NCBI GenBank assembly: GCA_964484095.1
Contig: CAZAEB010000006.1
Span: forward strand, 1-28,965
Reading direction: 5' to 3'
DNA length: 28,965 nt
Source: CAZAEB01 sp964484095
GTDB lineage: Bacteria > Patescibacteriota > Microgenomatia > UBA12405 > BS750m-G30
The number at the start of each line of letters is the position of its first letter. Position 1 is the stretch's first letter. The position numbers were made by a program, and so were the translations under genes. The notes beneath the pieces are model-generated. The model ran no database searches and had not been told where the DNA came from. It was given only the letters and a program-made list of their open reading frames with translations. This document shows, piece after piece, positions 21,058 to 28,951 of this stretch.

Positions 21058-22018
21058 TGCAATTACTTTTGGTTCAATAACGGTAGATACTTTTTTAACC
21101 TCCTCTGAATTTAAAATTGTAAAAAATGAAGACATTTCTGGGGGAGTGGCCATCTGTGAGGCTATTGGAGCAAAAATAGAAATTGATAAAAGAGTGATTT
21201 GTGGTGGTGGCGGGGGCGGTAACAGTGCGGTTGGTTTATCAAGACTGGGGTTAAAAACTTCTCTAGCAGCCAAAATGGGCGATGATTTTTTTTCAGGAAT
21301 GATTATCGCTGAGCTTAAAAAAGACGAAGTTTTTTTGGATCAGCTAGTTCAAGAAGAGGGAGAAACCGATGCGGCAGTTGTATTAGTATCTGGCCAAGGA
21401 GGAAGAACGATTTTGATATATCGAGGAAAAACAAAATTGGAAAAAAGCGATATTGATATGAATAATCTTTCTTCTTCCTGGTTCCATATTGCCTCTCTGG
21501 AAGGAAATCTTGACCTGGTAAAAGAGCTAATCAAGGCTACTAAAAATAGCGGCGCCAAGGTTTGCTGGAATCCGGGTAAAAAAGAATTAGAAAATAGAAA
21601 AGCTATTTTTGAGATTTTACTCGGGGTGGAGATTTTAGTTTTAAACCAGCAGGAGACGGAAAATTTATTGGGAATGAAAATGGATAATTCGAGTTTTTGG
21701 CCTAAAGTGATGGGTTTGCCGGTAAAAATGTTTTTTTTAACTCAAGGGAAGAAAGGGGCTTTTATGGTTATGCCTAAAGAGAAAAAAAAGCTGTATGCTC
21801 CTGCTTTTTCCGCAACTTCAATTGAAGATACTGGGGCCGGAGACGCTTTCTGTTGTGGGGTAGTTGCTGCTTGTTTTTATGAAAAAAGCCCAAAAGAGGC
21901 TTTGTTTTGGGGGTTAGCCAATGGGGCTGGGGCGGTTTCCCGGTTTGGCGCCAAGGCTGGCCTTTTAACAAAGAAAGAAATTGAAAAAGCTGTTAAACAA
22001 AAATTGGTTGAGAACTGA
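21047..22018 (+). CDS. PfkB-family carbohydrate kinase
   Basis: 323 residues from ATG 21047, preceded by GGAG at a proper distance; an earlier frame extension to 21014 is not needed. It is a ribokinase/PfkB-type sugar kinase that uses ATP. ICGGGGGGNSAVGLSRLG is the first PfkB signature, with an unusually long run of Gly. DTGAGDAFCCGVV is the second, with the catalytic base D266 and anion hole GAGD. The family phosphorylates fructose 1- or 6-phosphate, ribose, adenosine and others; this member cannot be assigned. Pairing with a class II aldolase suggests a sugar-phosphate route (kinase then aldolase), but that is inference. It ends 2 bases before the peptidase gene. Confidence 0.88.
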   Translation: MKTDAITFGSITVDTFLTSSEFKIVKNEDISGGVAICEAIGAKIEIDKRVICGGGGGGNSAVGLSRLGLKTSLAAKMGDDFFSGMIIAELKKDEVFLDQLVQEEGETDAAVVLVSGQGGRTILIYRGKTKLEKSDIDMNNLSSSWFHIASLEGNLDLVKELIKATKNSGAKVCWNPGKKELENRKAIFEILLGVEILVLNQQETENLLGMKMDNSSFWPKVMGLPVKMFFLTQGKKGAFMVMPKEKKKLYAPAFSATSIEDTGAGDAFCCGVVAACFYEKSPKEALFWGLANGAGAVSRFGAKAGLLTKKEIEKAVKQKLVEN

Positions 22019-22020
22019 AA

Positions 22021-22959
22021 ATGGGAAGGATTTCTTCTCGAAAAAACAAAAAAGAAAAAGATCCCAAAATAGGCAGGATATGGGTAACGGCAACCCTTTT
22101 GATAACTGTTGGTTTGAGTGGTCTTTTTTGGATTGTTAGCGCCTTGCCTTCTATTGATTTTAGCGCTAATATCTCTACTGATAATAAAAGTAATAATTTT
22201 TCTGGCCTTAGGGAAAAATCAACGGAAGATTTTTTACTAATAACAGACAAACATCTTGAGGGTAAAAAAGGAAGCTGGTCGATTAAGGTAACTGAGCTTG
22301 AGGGTAATTTTTCTGCTCAAGTAAAGTCGGAAAAACAAATGCCAGCAGCATCACTTACCAAACTTCTCGTGGTTGCCACGCTTTATCGGCAAATAGAAAA
22401 CAGCAGTTTGTCACTAAAAGATGAGTTTAAAATTGAAAAGGATGATATTTATGGCGGGGCAGGCAGTTTGCAGTATCAACCGATAGGAACAAAAGTATCT
22501 TTGGAAGAGTTGGCTTTTTTTTGTTTAAACCAGTCTGATAATACCGCTTTTGCAATGCTTAGAAAAATCTTGGGAGACGATTTGATTCAAAAAGAGATTA
22601 ATAGCTTGGGAATGGAATCAACGGTATTGGTAGATTTTGTCACCTCAGCTAAAGATATTGATCTATTTTTTCAAAAATTGTACCGGGGAGAAGTGACTAA
22701 AACTTACAAAGACGATTTTATAAAGGGACTGACAAAAACCATATTTGAAACTAGAATTCCTGCTGGTGTTCCCCAAGGTGTTTCTGTTGCTCACAAAGTG
22801 GGCACCCAAATGGGTGTTGCCGCTGATGCAGGAATAATTTTTGTTCCCCAAAAGCCATTTATATTAACGGTTCTTTCTAAAGATGTTGACTCACAGCAAG
22901 CCGATCAGGTGGTTGCCGATTTAACAAAGGACATCTATTGGTTTATGGTTTCCGACTGA
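22021..22959 (+). CDS. Membrane-anchored serine D,D-peptidase (class A beta-lactamase-like fold)
   Basis: 312 residues. A basic N-terminus precedes one membrane segment (about residues 19-42), so the catalytic domain is outside the membrane. Active-site motifs are S111-LT-K114 (SxxK), S172-D-N174 (SDN) and K259-V-G261 (KTG equivalent). The omega-loop Glu (ExxLN) of true class A beta-lactamases is not apparent; the corresponding region reads VDFVTSAKD. This favours a peptidoglycan D,D-carboxypeptidase or an inactive/signalling relative over a resistance enzyme. It is the last gene of the plus-strand run, and its final 25 bases overlap the tail of the convergent penicillin-binding protein gene. 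Confidence 0.85.
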   Translation: MGRISSRKNKKEKDPKIGRIWVTATLLITVGLSGLFWIVSALPSIDFSANISTDNKSNNFSGLREKSTEDFLLITDKHLEGKKGSWSIKVTELEGNFSAQVKSEKQMPAASLTKLLVVATLYRQIENSSLSLKDEFKIEKDDIYGGAGSLQYQPIGTKVSLEELAFFCLNQSDNTAFAMLRKILGDDLIQKEINSLGMESTVLVDFVTSAKDIDLFFQKLYRGEVTKTYKDDFIKGLTKTIFETRIPAGVPQGVSVAHKVGTQMGVAADAGIIFVPQKPFILTVLSKDVDSQQADQVVADLTKDIYWFMVSD

Positions 22960-25121
22960 GTTTTATCTTCGAAAAAACAGCTTTTTTTAGGGGTGGATTT
23001 TTCTAAAAAATACTCATAGCCTACTTGAGGACACCCAGAACAAGGCAGGGTGCCGGTGGTTTTACAAATATTTATTTTAACTACATTATTTGGTTTTCCC
23101 CATCCGGTATTGGGATATTTGCTTAAAAGGTAATCGGTAATTTGCCGCCAGATTGGCGAGGCGCCGGTAATTCCTGAGGCAACCGCGCTCATTGGCGAGT
23201 TATCATTATTACCCACCCAAACAGCAACCAGAAAATCTGCAGTGTACCCTATCGTCCAGTTGTCGCGAAGATCGTTGCTAGTGCCGGTTTTAACAGCCAC
23301 GTTTTTTCCGGGAATGTTGAGCAGTGAGTTGGCTCCAAAGGCAGGTGTTCTGGCGGAATTGTCGGCCAGAATGTCGTTTAAAATAAAAGCAATTCCCGGA
23401 TCAATCACTTGAGATTGATCGTTTTTTCCTTCTGCTTGACTAAAAGACTGGCGGTGATTAGTGATATTAATGATGGGGTTAATATCCACTTTCTTTCCTA
23501 AATTTGCAAAAACAGCGTAGGCTTGAGCCAGATCAATCATTTTTACCTCTCCTCCTCCCAAGGTTAATGATAGTCCAAATCGGTTGCTTTCTTCCCAGGT
23601 GGTAATCCCAAGCTTTTTTCCTGTTTCAATCATTTTATCAACCCCGCAAGCGGCAAGGACTTTTACTGCCGGGATGTTTAAAGATGATCCCAAAGCGGTT
23701 CTTAGACTAACCGAACCTCTGAATTTTCCATCATAATTTTTGGGAGAATATGGGAGCTGACCGGGTATCTGATAGGTGATTGGATTGTCTTGGATTATCG
23801 TTGCCGGAGTAAATCCTAAACCTAGAGCATAGGCGTAGTTTATCGGTTTTATTGATGAGCCTGGTTGGCGAGGACGTAAAACAACATTGACATTGCCGTC
23901 GTTTTCCAGGTCAAAATAATTCTTCGACCCAACCATTGCTAGAATCTGGCCGGTTTTTGGGTCTAGTACCAGAGCGGCTCCATTACCAACATGGAGACTG
24001 CTTAGTTTATTAAGTTCATCAGTGATTATTTTTTCAATTTTTTCTTGAAGGTCTAAATCCAGGCTGGTAGTAATACTTAAGCCTCCCTCTTCAACCATTT
24101 TTTGGCCCATTTTTTGGACCAACAAATCCTTGACGTAAAAAACAAAATGGGGCGATTTTATTTCATCTTTTTGTGAGATAAATCGTAGAGGAACTTTTTT
24201 TATTTCTTCCATTTTACCGGTGTCGATAAAGCCGGCGCTTGCCATTTCTTCAAGCACCTGAACTTGTCTTTTTTTGGCCAGGGTAGGGTAGGCGCCAAAA
24301 GGGGAAAATCTGGTTGGAGAAGCAGGCAGGCCAGCCAGCAAAACAGCCTGAGCCTGAGTTAGCTGGTTGGTTTTTGTGCCAAAATATTTTTGCGCTGCCT
24401 CTTCAATTCCGTAAGCAGTTCCTCCGTAGGGAATTTCGTTGAGATACATTTGCAAGATTTCCTTTTTTGAATATTTTGCCTCGACCAGTATTGAAAGCAA
24501 GACCTCTTTTATTTTTCTTTGCCAGGTTTTTTGGGAGTCAAGAAGAGCATTTTTAACCAGTTGTTGGGTAATTGTTGAGCCGCCAATTGGGGTTTTGCCT
24601 GGATTGAAAAGGTTGTGCAGTATTGCTCTGACAATCCCTTTTAAAGATATTCCCGGATGGTTCCAAAATTCTTTGTCTTCGGCGGCTATAGTGGCATCGA
24701 CTAAAAATGAAGGAACCTGATCTAGATAAATTAGAGTTCTGTTTTGCTGCCGGTAGATTTTGTATAGAAGCCGGCCGTTTCGGTCATATATTTTAGTGGT
24801 TAAGGCAGGATCGTGAGATGATAGCTGATCTGGCGATGGCAGATCTTTAATTATTGTTTGGTAAAAGTAGAAGCTGATAGAAGAAAAAGATAGCAAAATA
24901 GCGACTAAAATCAACCATTTTTTCTTAAGGCTAACTTTTGGCAGTGAGACTGACAATGAAAATGTTTTTAGAAATAATATTCCTGTTTTTTTAGTTAAAA
25001 ACAGCAGTCCTTTGCCGATAATTGGAACAATTTTTAAAAAACAAGAAAAGATTAAAAATAGCGGTTTTCCAATCCAGTACAGGACTCTCAAAAAAAAGCC
25101 GATTATTATTTCTTTTTTCAT
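22935..25121 (-). CDS. Class A penicillin-binding protein (bifunctional), copy 1
   Basis: 728 residues. The N-terminal 100 residues are strongly hydrophobic in several stretches before a membrane anchor at about 69-88, more than a standard PBP needs. The glycosyltransferase (GT51) domain has catalytic E148 in EDKEFWNHPG and GGSTITQQLVKN (180-191). The transpeptidase domain has S422-x-x-K425 (GSSIKP), S480-L-N482 and K611-T-G-T614. It therefore polymerises glycan and crosslinks peptides outside the membrane. The C-terminus carries four Cys (CKTTGTLPCSGC and KSC) that could form disulfides or bind metal. Copy 2 lies 88 bases upstream on the same strand; the two are close paralogs. The last 25 bases overlap the peptidase gene. 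Confidence 0.95.
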   Translation of the reverse strand: MKKEIIIGFFLRVLYWIGKPLFLIFSCFLKIVPIIGKGLLFLTKKTGILFLKTFSLSVSLPKVSLKKKWLILVAILLSFSSISFYFYQTIIKDLPSPDQLSSHDPALTTKIYDRNGRLLYKIYRQQNRTLIYLDQVPSFLVDATIAAEDKEFWNHPGISLKGIVRAILHNLFNPGKTPIGGSTITQQLVKNALLDSQKTWQRKIKEVLLSILVEAKYSKKEILQMYLNEIPYGGTAYGIEEAAQKYFGTKTNQLTQAQAVLLAGLPASPTRFSPFGAYPTLAKKRQVQVLEEMASAGFIDTGKMEEIKKVPLRFISQKDEIKSPHFVFYVKDLLVQKMGQKMVEEGGLSITTSLDLDLQEKIEKIITDELNKLSSLHVGNGAALVLDPKTGQILAMVGSKNYFDLENDGNVNVVLRPRQPGSSIKPINYAYALGLGFTPATIIQDNPITYQIPGQLPYSPKNYDGKFRGSVSLRTALGSSLNIPAVKVLAACGVDKMIETGKKLGITTWEESNRFGLSLTLGGGEVKMIDLAQAYAVFANLGKKVDINPIINITNHRQSFSQAEGKNDQSQVIDPGIAFILNDILADNSARTPAFGANSLLNIPGKNVAVKTGTSNDLRDNWTIGYTADFLVAVWVGNNDNSPMSAVASGITGASPIWRQITDYLLSKYPNTGWGKPNNVVKINICKTTGTLPCSGCPQVGYEYFLEKSTPKKSCFFEDKTQSETINQ

Positions 25122-25209
25122 TTTGCCAATCTTGACATAAAATATAGGATAGTTAATAGTTAGTCTTTGACAAATAATAAATGGCTGACTATGAGTATTT
25201 TATAGAATT

Positions 25210-27363
25210 TTATGGGGTAAGAAAAGGGCCTCTTGAGTCGTTGATTCTTATTGTGGTTATATTCTCGGTCGGCTGACAGTCAAGACAGTTAATTGTTCCC
25301 AAGGGATCTATAATTACCGCGTGTTCTTGAAACTCAACATTTTGTTTATCTTCTCCCGGCTGAACAGGGGCGTTGGTATCTTTGTCAATAAGAATGGTTT
25401 GGCGGAGATTTTCAACTTGGGTTGGTTCGGTTCCTTTTATAAAGTATTCAAATCGGGAAGAACATCCTTCCGGCGGAGGGAGCAGTCCGGTTAAATTACA
25501 AACGGTTTTGCCGATCACGTTGGCTGGTTTTATCGGCCATTCTTGTTTTTTATCTTTAAGGATAAAGCCAATCGTTTTATTCCAGATTGGCGAAGCTCCG
25601 GTTACTCCTGAGGCGACCGCGCTCATTGACGAGTTGTCGTTATTGCCTACCCAAACGGTTACTGTTACTCCCGGAGTATATCCAATTGTCCAGTTGTCTC
25701 GCCGATCGTTGGTAGTTCCTGTTTTTACCGATATTTCAGGATGGTCTTTGACAACCAGCTGGGAAGACGATCCAAAGGCAGCTGAACGAGCTCCGTTATC
25801 TAAAAGAATGTGGCTGATAAGATAGGCCACTTCCATTGGAATAGCCCTTTTTCCGGCCGGTTTTTCGTATTTTTCTATAATATTTCCGTTTCGGTCTTTA
25901 ACTTCCATTATTGAGACTAAGTCCTGGCGAATTCCCCCGTTTGCCAAGGTTCCAAATGCGGTAGCCATTTCGGTCATCTTGACCTCTCCTCCCCCTAGGG
26001 TAAGAGAAAGGCCGTACTGGGCAGGGTCTTTAAAGCTTTCAATTCCCATCGCCGAAGCGGTGGCAATAAAACTTTCCAGTCCGTTAAGAGCGAGCATTTT
26101 TACCGCTGGGATATTAAATGAGTTTCCCAAAGTAAATCTTAGTTGAACCGAGCCATGAAAAAGTCCATCGTAATTTTTAGGACAGTATAATTTTTGTCCG
26201 GGTACGGAAAAACAGGTTGGAACGTCGTTAAAAACTGTTGCCGGGGTGCCATTTTTAAGCAGAAAACCGGTGGCGTAGTTTAATGGTTTTATCGATGAGC
26301 CCGGCTGGCGCAGGGCGGTGGTGACATTAAATTTGCCATCAATATCTTCAGCAAAATAATCTTTCGATCCTATCATGGCTAGAATCTCGCCAGTTTTTGG
26401 CTGGGTAACTAAAAGAGCGCCGTTAGTGACGTTATACTTTTTCAGTTTTCCAATCTCGCTAGCTACAGTTTGTTGGGCAAAGTCTTGAATTTCCAAATCC
26501 AGAGTGGTTTTTACTCTTAGTCCTCCCTGATCAACTACTGCCTGACCATATTTTTCTACTAATTTTTCTTTGACATAGAAAACAAAATGAGGAGCATTTA
26601 TTTTTGTTCCCGGGGAGGCAAAGGTAAGTTTTTCTTCTTTTGCTTTTTCATACTCTTGTCTACTAATTGCTTCTGTTTCCAACATTTTATCCAAAACCAT
26701 TCTTTGTCTTTCCAAAGCCAGATCAGGATGAGCAAAGGGAGAATATTTTGTTGGTGCGGCAGGAAGACCGGCAAGTAGAGCTGATTCTGCCAGAGTTAAA
26801 TTCTTAACGGTTTTATCAAAGAACGTTTTGGAGGCGGCTTCTATCCCCCAAGCAGTTCCGCCGTATGGGGTTTGATTAAAATACATTTCTAAAATTTGAT
26901 CCTTGCTATAGATTGCCTCAGCTGCCAAGGTTAAAATTGCTTCTTTTATTTTTCTCTGAACAGTTCTTTCCGGAGTAAGAAGAGCATTTTTGACCAGTTG
27001 TTGGGTTAAAGTTGATCCGCCCTGAAGTTTTCTTTTTAGCAAAGTGTTGTATGTGGCTCTGACAATTCCCTTAAGATCAAATCCGTTATGTTGGTAAAAG
27101 TTTTTATCTTCAATAGCTAAAGTAGCCTTGATAAGGTGGTCGGGAAAATCATCTAACTTTACCAAAACTCGGTTTTTATCATCGTAAATCTGATAAAGCA
27201 GGTTGTCATTTCGGTCAAAGATTAAGGTCGAGGCCGGATATTGAAAAGTAGAAAGCTTTTTTGGTGAAGGAAGGGAGGACAATACCAAATAGAAAAAAAT
27301 AATTCCGCCCAAGCTCAAAAAAACCAGACCAGCTGCCGCTTTTCTTTTTTTATTTTTTGCCAT
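25210..27363 (-). CDS. Class A penicillin-binding protein (bifunctional), copy 2
   Basis: 717 residues. One N-terminal membrane anchor (about 10-30) precedes the GT51 domain with E85 in EDKNFYQHNG and GGSTLTQQLVKN (115-126). The transpeptidase has S356-x-x-K359 (GSSIKP), S415-F-N417, and K547-T-G-T550. All catalytic residues are present. Compared with copy 1 it lacks the extra N-terminal hydrophobic region and has a longer Pro-rich C-terminus with the Cys pair NCLDC. The start has no Shine-Dalgarno; TATAAT (27377-27372) ends 8 bases upstream, so its mRNA is likely leaderless. It probably leads the two-gene set, though the 88-base gap to copy 1 could hold another promoter. Confidence 0.95.
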   Translation of the reverse strand: MAKNKKRKAAAGLVFLSLGGIIFFYLVLSSLPSPKKLSTFQYPASTLIFDRNDNLLYQIYDDKNRVLVKLDDFPDHLIKATLAIEDKNFYQHNGFDLKGIVRATYNTLLKRKLQGGSTLTQQLVKNALLTPERTVQRKIKEAILTLAAEAIYSKDQILEMYFNQTPYGGTAWGIEAASKTFFDKTVKNLTLAESALLAGLPAAPTKYSPFAHPDLALERQRMVLDKMLETEAISRQEYEKAKEEKLTFASPGTKINAPHFVFYVKEKLVEKYGQAVVDQGGLRVKTTLDLEIQDFAQQTVASEIGKLKKYNVTNGALLVTQPKTGEILAMIGSKDYFAEDIDGKFNVTTALRQPGSSIKPLNYATGFLLKNGTPATVFNDVPTCFSVPGQKLYCPKNYDGLFHGSVQLRFTLGNSFNIPAVKMLALNGLESFIATASAMGIESFKDPAQYGLSLTLGGGEVKMTEMATAFGTLANGGIRQDLVSIMEVKDRNGNIIEKYEKPAGKRAIPMEVAYLISHILLDNGARSAAFGSSSQLVVKDHPEISVKTGTTNDRRDNWTIGYTPGVTVTVWVGNNDNSSMSAVASGVTGASPIWNKTIGFILKDKKQEWPIKPANVIGKTVCNLTGLLPPPEGCSSRFEYFIKGTEPTQVENLRQTILIDKDTNAPVQPGEDKQNVEFQEHAVIIDPLGTINCLDCQPTENITTIRINDSRGPFLTP

Positions 27364-27371
27364 TTTGGTAC

Positions 27372-27377
27372 ATTATA
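27372..27377 (-). promoter_or_regulatory. -10 element of PBP copy 2
   Basis: Perfect TATAAT on the minus strand ending 8 bases before the ATG at 27363, so transcription should begin at or next to the start codon. No convincing -35 hexamer lies 16-18 bases upstream. Confidence 0.5.
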
Positions 27378-27387
27378 CCTTAGAAAG

Positions 27388-27416
27388 TTGAAAATAATTT
27401 TATATTTGTTTATTCT
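27388..27416 (+). promoter_or_regulatory. Promoter of the 198-residue membrane protein
   Basis: TTGAAA (27388-27393, 5 of 6), 17 bases, TATTCT (27411-27416, 4 of 6). The ATG at 27425 is 8 bases downstream, again implying a leaderless or nearly leaderless mRNA. It overlaps the divergent region of PBP copy 2. Confidence 0.45.
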
Positions 27417-27424
27417 GATATTAG

Positions 27425-28021
27425 ATGATTAAAAAAGAGGAAAACTTACTAAAAACTTCTACTCCAATAGAAGTTTTGTCGCTAAGAGAAGAAAAGACAA
27501 TTCATTCTTGGAAAACTTTAGCTAGGCCTTACCAAAAAAAAGATCGTGAGTTTTGGACAACGATTTTGGCGACTTTGGGATTGGTTTGTTTAATTTTGTT
27601 TTTTGTTAAAGAGTGGTTTTTGATTGCCGCATTTCTTGGATTGGTTTTTCTTTACTATGTTTTAACTACTGTTGAGCCTGAGGAGGTTGCCTACAAAATT
27701 ACCAACAAGGGGGTATATTTTCCCGGAGGAGAACAAAGAGTTGATTGGGAGGTTCTTTCTTTGTTTTGGATTTCTGAAAAGTGGGGATATAAAATCTTGA
27801 ATTTGGAGACTAAATTAAATTTTCCTCGAGTGATTCACTTGGTAATAAAGAAAGAAGAAGAGCAGAAAATAAAAGAAATTGTCTTAAAATATGTCACCGA
27901 AACAGAGATAAAAATAAATTTTGTTGATAAACTCTCAAACTGGATAACCAGGCAGCTGCCGGTAAATAAGCCTCCGGAGGCTAAAAGCCCTCAAAAAAAT
28001 AATCCCCAAGCTTCAAAATAA
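27425..28021 (+). CDS. Small membrane protein with cytoplasmic beta-rich domain
   Basis: 198 residues, not recognised as a named family. Two adjacent hydrophobic segments (about residues 44-60 and 64-82; TILATLGLVCLILFFV and FLIAAFLGLVFLYYV) form a hairpin in the membrane. The following domain, about 85-160, alternates short strands (VAYKITNKGVYFPGGEQRVD, WEVLSLFWIS, RVIHLVIKKEEEQKI) in the way bacterial PH-like domains of membrane proteins do. It ends with a Pro/Lys/Asn-rich tail. Proteins of this layout are common in Microgenomates-like genomes, by my recollection. It stands between the divergent PBP gene and tRNA-Ser; no function is proposed. Confidence 0.7.
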   Translation: MIKKEENLLKTSTPIEVLSLREEKTIHSWKTLARPYQKKDREFWTTILATLGLVCLILFFVKEWFLIAAFLGLVFLYYVLTTVEPEEVAYKITNKGVYFPGGEQRVDWEVLSLFWISEKWGYKILNLETKLNFPRVIHLVIKKEEEQKIKEIVLKYVTETEIKINFVDKLSNWITRQLPVNKPPEAKSPQKNNPQASK

Positions 28022-28040
28022 TTCTCATTCAAGGTATAAT
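28012..28040 (+). promoter_or_regulatory. tRNA-Ser promoter
   Basis: TTCAAA (28012-28017, 4 of 6), 17 bases, perfect TATAAT (28035-28040). It overlaps the stop codon of the preceding gene and would start transcription about 4 bases before the mature tRNA. Confidence 0.55.
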
Positions 28041-28050
28041 ATCTTGCCTT

Positions 28051-28137
28051 GGAGGAGTACCGCAGTGGCCTAACGGACTCGCTTGGAAAGCGAGCAAGCG
28101 CAAGCTTACGTGGGTTCGAATCCCACCTCCTCCGCCA
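28051..28137 (+). tRNA. tRNA-Ser (anticodon GGA)
   Basis: 87 bases including an encoded CCA. The acceptor stem GGAGGAG pairs with CTCCTCC and the discriminator is G. The anticodon stem CTCGC/GCGAG frames the loop TTGGAAA with anticodon GGA, reading UCC and UCU codons. A long variable arm (AAGC-GCAA-GCTT) is present as in serine tRNAs, and the T-arm TGGG-TTCGAAT-CCCA is standard. Confidence 0.97.
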
Positions 28138-28164
28138 CGTACGAAATCAAAGATTTCTACGTGG
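28135..28164. repeat. 13-bp hairpin starting in the tRNA CCA
   Basis: CCACGTA (28135-28141) pairs with TACGTGG (28158-28164), and GAAATC (28143-28148) with GATTTC (28152-28157). The loop is only AAA and one C is bulged. There is no T-run, so it is not a plain intrinsic terminator; it may act as a processing signal, a pause site or a mobile palindrome end. Confidence 0.75.
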
Positions 28165-28233
28165 CTGGGACGTTTAAATTTTCAAAGAAAATTTATTACG
28201 TCTCGCCATCAAATTTAAACATTGCTTCCCAGC
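28164..28233. repeat. Second long inverted repeat downstream of tRNA-Ser
   Basis: GCTGGGA (28164-28170) pairs with TCCCAGC (28227-28233), and inside it GTTTAAATTT (28172-28181) pairs with AAATTTAAAC (28211-28220). The terminal loop is 29 bases. TTTTCT follows, so the whole could serve as a terminator for the tRNA transcript or fold as a structured RNA before the acyltransferase gene. Confidence 0.7.
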
Positions 28234-28243
28234 TTTTCTAGTC

Positions 28244-28951
28244 ATGATAAAATATATTCATATTTTCACAACCGAAATGAATATAGAAGTAGCAGAATCA
28301 TCATCAGCTGGAATACCGAAGAGGCTGGCTAGGGCAACAGAATTAATATTAGGGTTTACAAACAACGTAGAAGAAATTGGGTTTTCGCCTGGGAGTATTG
28401 AACTTTTAGAATCGCTGCCACTTCCGGTAATATTAGCCCCCACTCATTTAAGTGATTGGGACATAACAGCGACAATATACGCTTTGGCTAAGTTTACCAA
28501 TATTAATGTTAAAATTGTTACAGCCTCCACTCATGATAGTTTTAGACAAAACCCAGCAGGTAAAGTAGGATCGTTGATTGCCGGTCCGGAAAATTTTATA
28601 CCAATTAGTTATACTAAAAAAAGGACAGAAATGGGTTTATTTAATGTTGATGATTTTAATGAGATGAGAAGGGCAACAGAAGAAGGAAACTCAATAGTAA
28701 TAGCGGCTTTTCATGATAGGCGATGTATCGGACATAATCAGTTTGGAGTAGCCTTACCCTCAAAACCGGGAGTAGGCGCAGCTTACTTATCATTGAAAAC
28801 AGGCTTACCAATTGTTCCGGTGGCGGTAAACATGGAGGCCAACAAAGGGAGAATTTTTGAGAGGCCGGGAATCGAAATTAGTGTGGGTGAGCCAATAAAT
28901 TTAGAAAATCCTAAAAGAAAAGTTGAAAAAAACAATTATCTCTGGAGTTAA
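28244..28951 (+). CDS. PlsC-like 1-acylglycerol-phosphate acyltransferase
   Basis: 235 residues, complete. The catalytic block HLSDWD (H68-x4-D73) matches the HX4D motif of glycerolipid acyltransferases. Later blocks include the IVIAAFHDRR segment, where an EGTR-like motif is expected, and GVGAAYLSLKTGLPIVPVAV, which matches the block with the catalytic-pocket Pro (xxPIxPV). The protein lacks a clear N-terminal membrane anchor, unlike many PlsC enzymes. It would transfer an acyl chain to lysophosphatidic acid, or perhaps a related lipid (LpxL-like acyltransferases have similar blocks). The start could be ATG 28244 or ATG 28277; neither has a Shine-Dalgarno. Such an enzyme is of interest in a lineage generally thought to scavenge its lipids. 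Confidence 0.82.
   Translation: MIKYIHIFTTEMNIEVAESSSAGIPKRLARATELILGFTNNVEEIGFSPGSIELLESLPLPVILAPTHLSDWDITATIYALAKFTNINVKIVTASTHDSFRQNPAGKVGSLIAGPENFIPISYTKKRTEMGLFNVDDFNEMRRATEEGNSIVIAAFHDRRCIGHNQFGVALPSKPGVGAAYLSLKTGLPIVPVAVNMEANKGRIFERPGIEISVGEPINLENPKRKVEKNNYLWS

Noticed and set aside
22021..22959. Class A beta-lactamase conferring resistance
   Set aside because: SxxK, SDN and KxG are present, but the omega-loop Glu needed for deacylation is not apparent and the protein is membrane-anchored, which fits a D,D-peptidase better.
25132..25178. Two plus-strand TTGACA hexamers in the gap between the PBP genes
   Set aside because: They face into the antisense of PBP copy 2 and lack convincing -10 partners; there is no supported gene to transcribe.
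25373..25825. 150-codon plus-strand frame antisense to PBP copy 2
   Set aside because: The opposite strand encodes an intact penicillin-binding protein with all motifs; Ser/Arg-rich antisense artefact.
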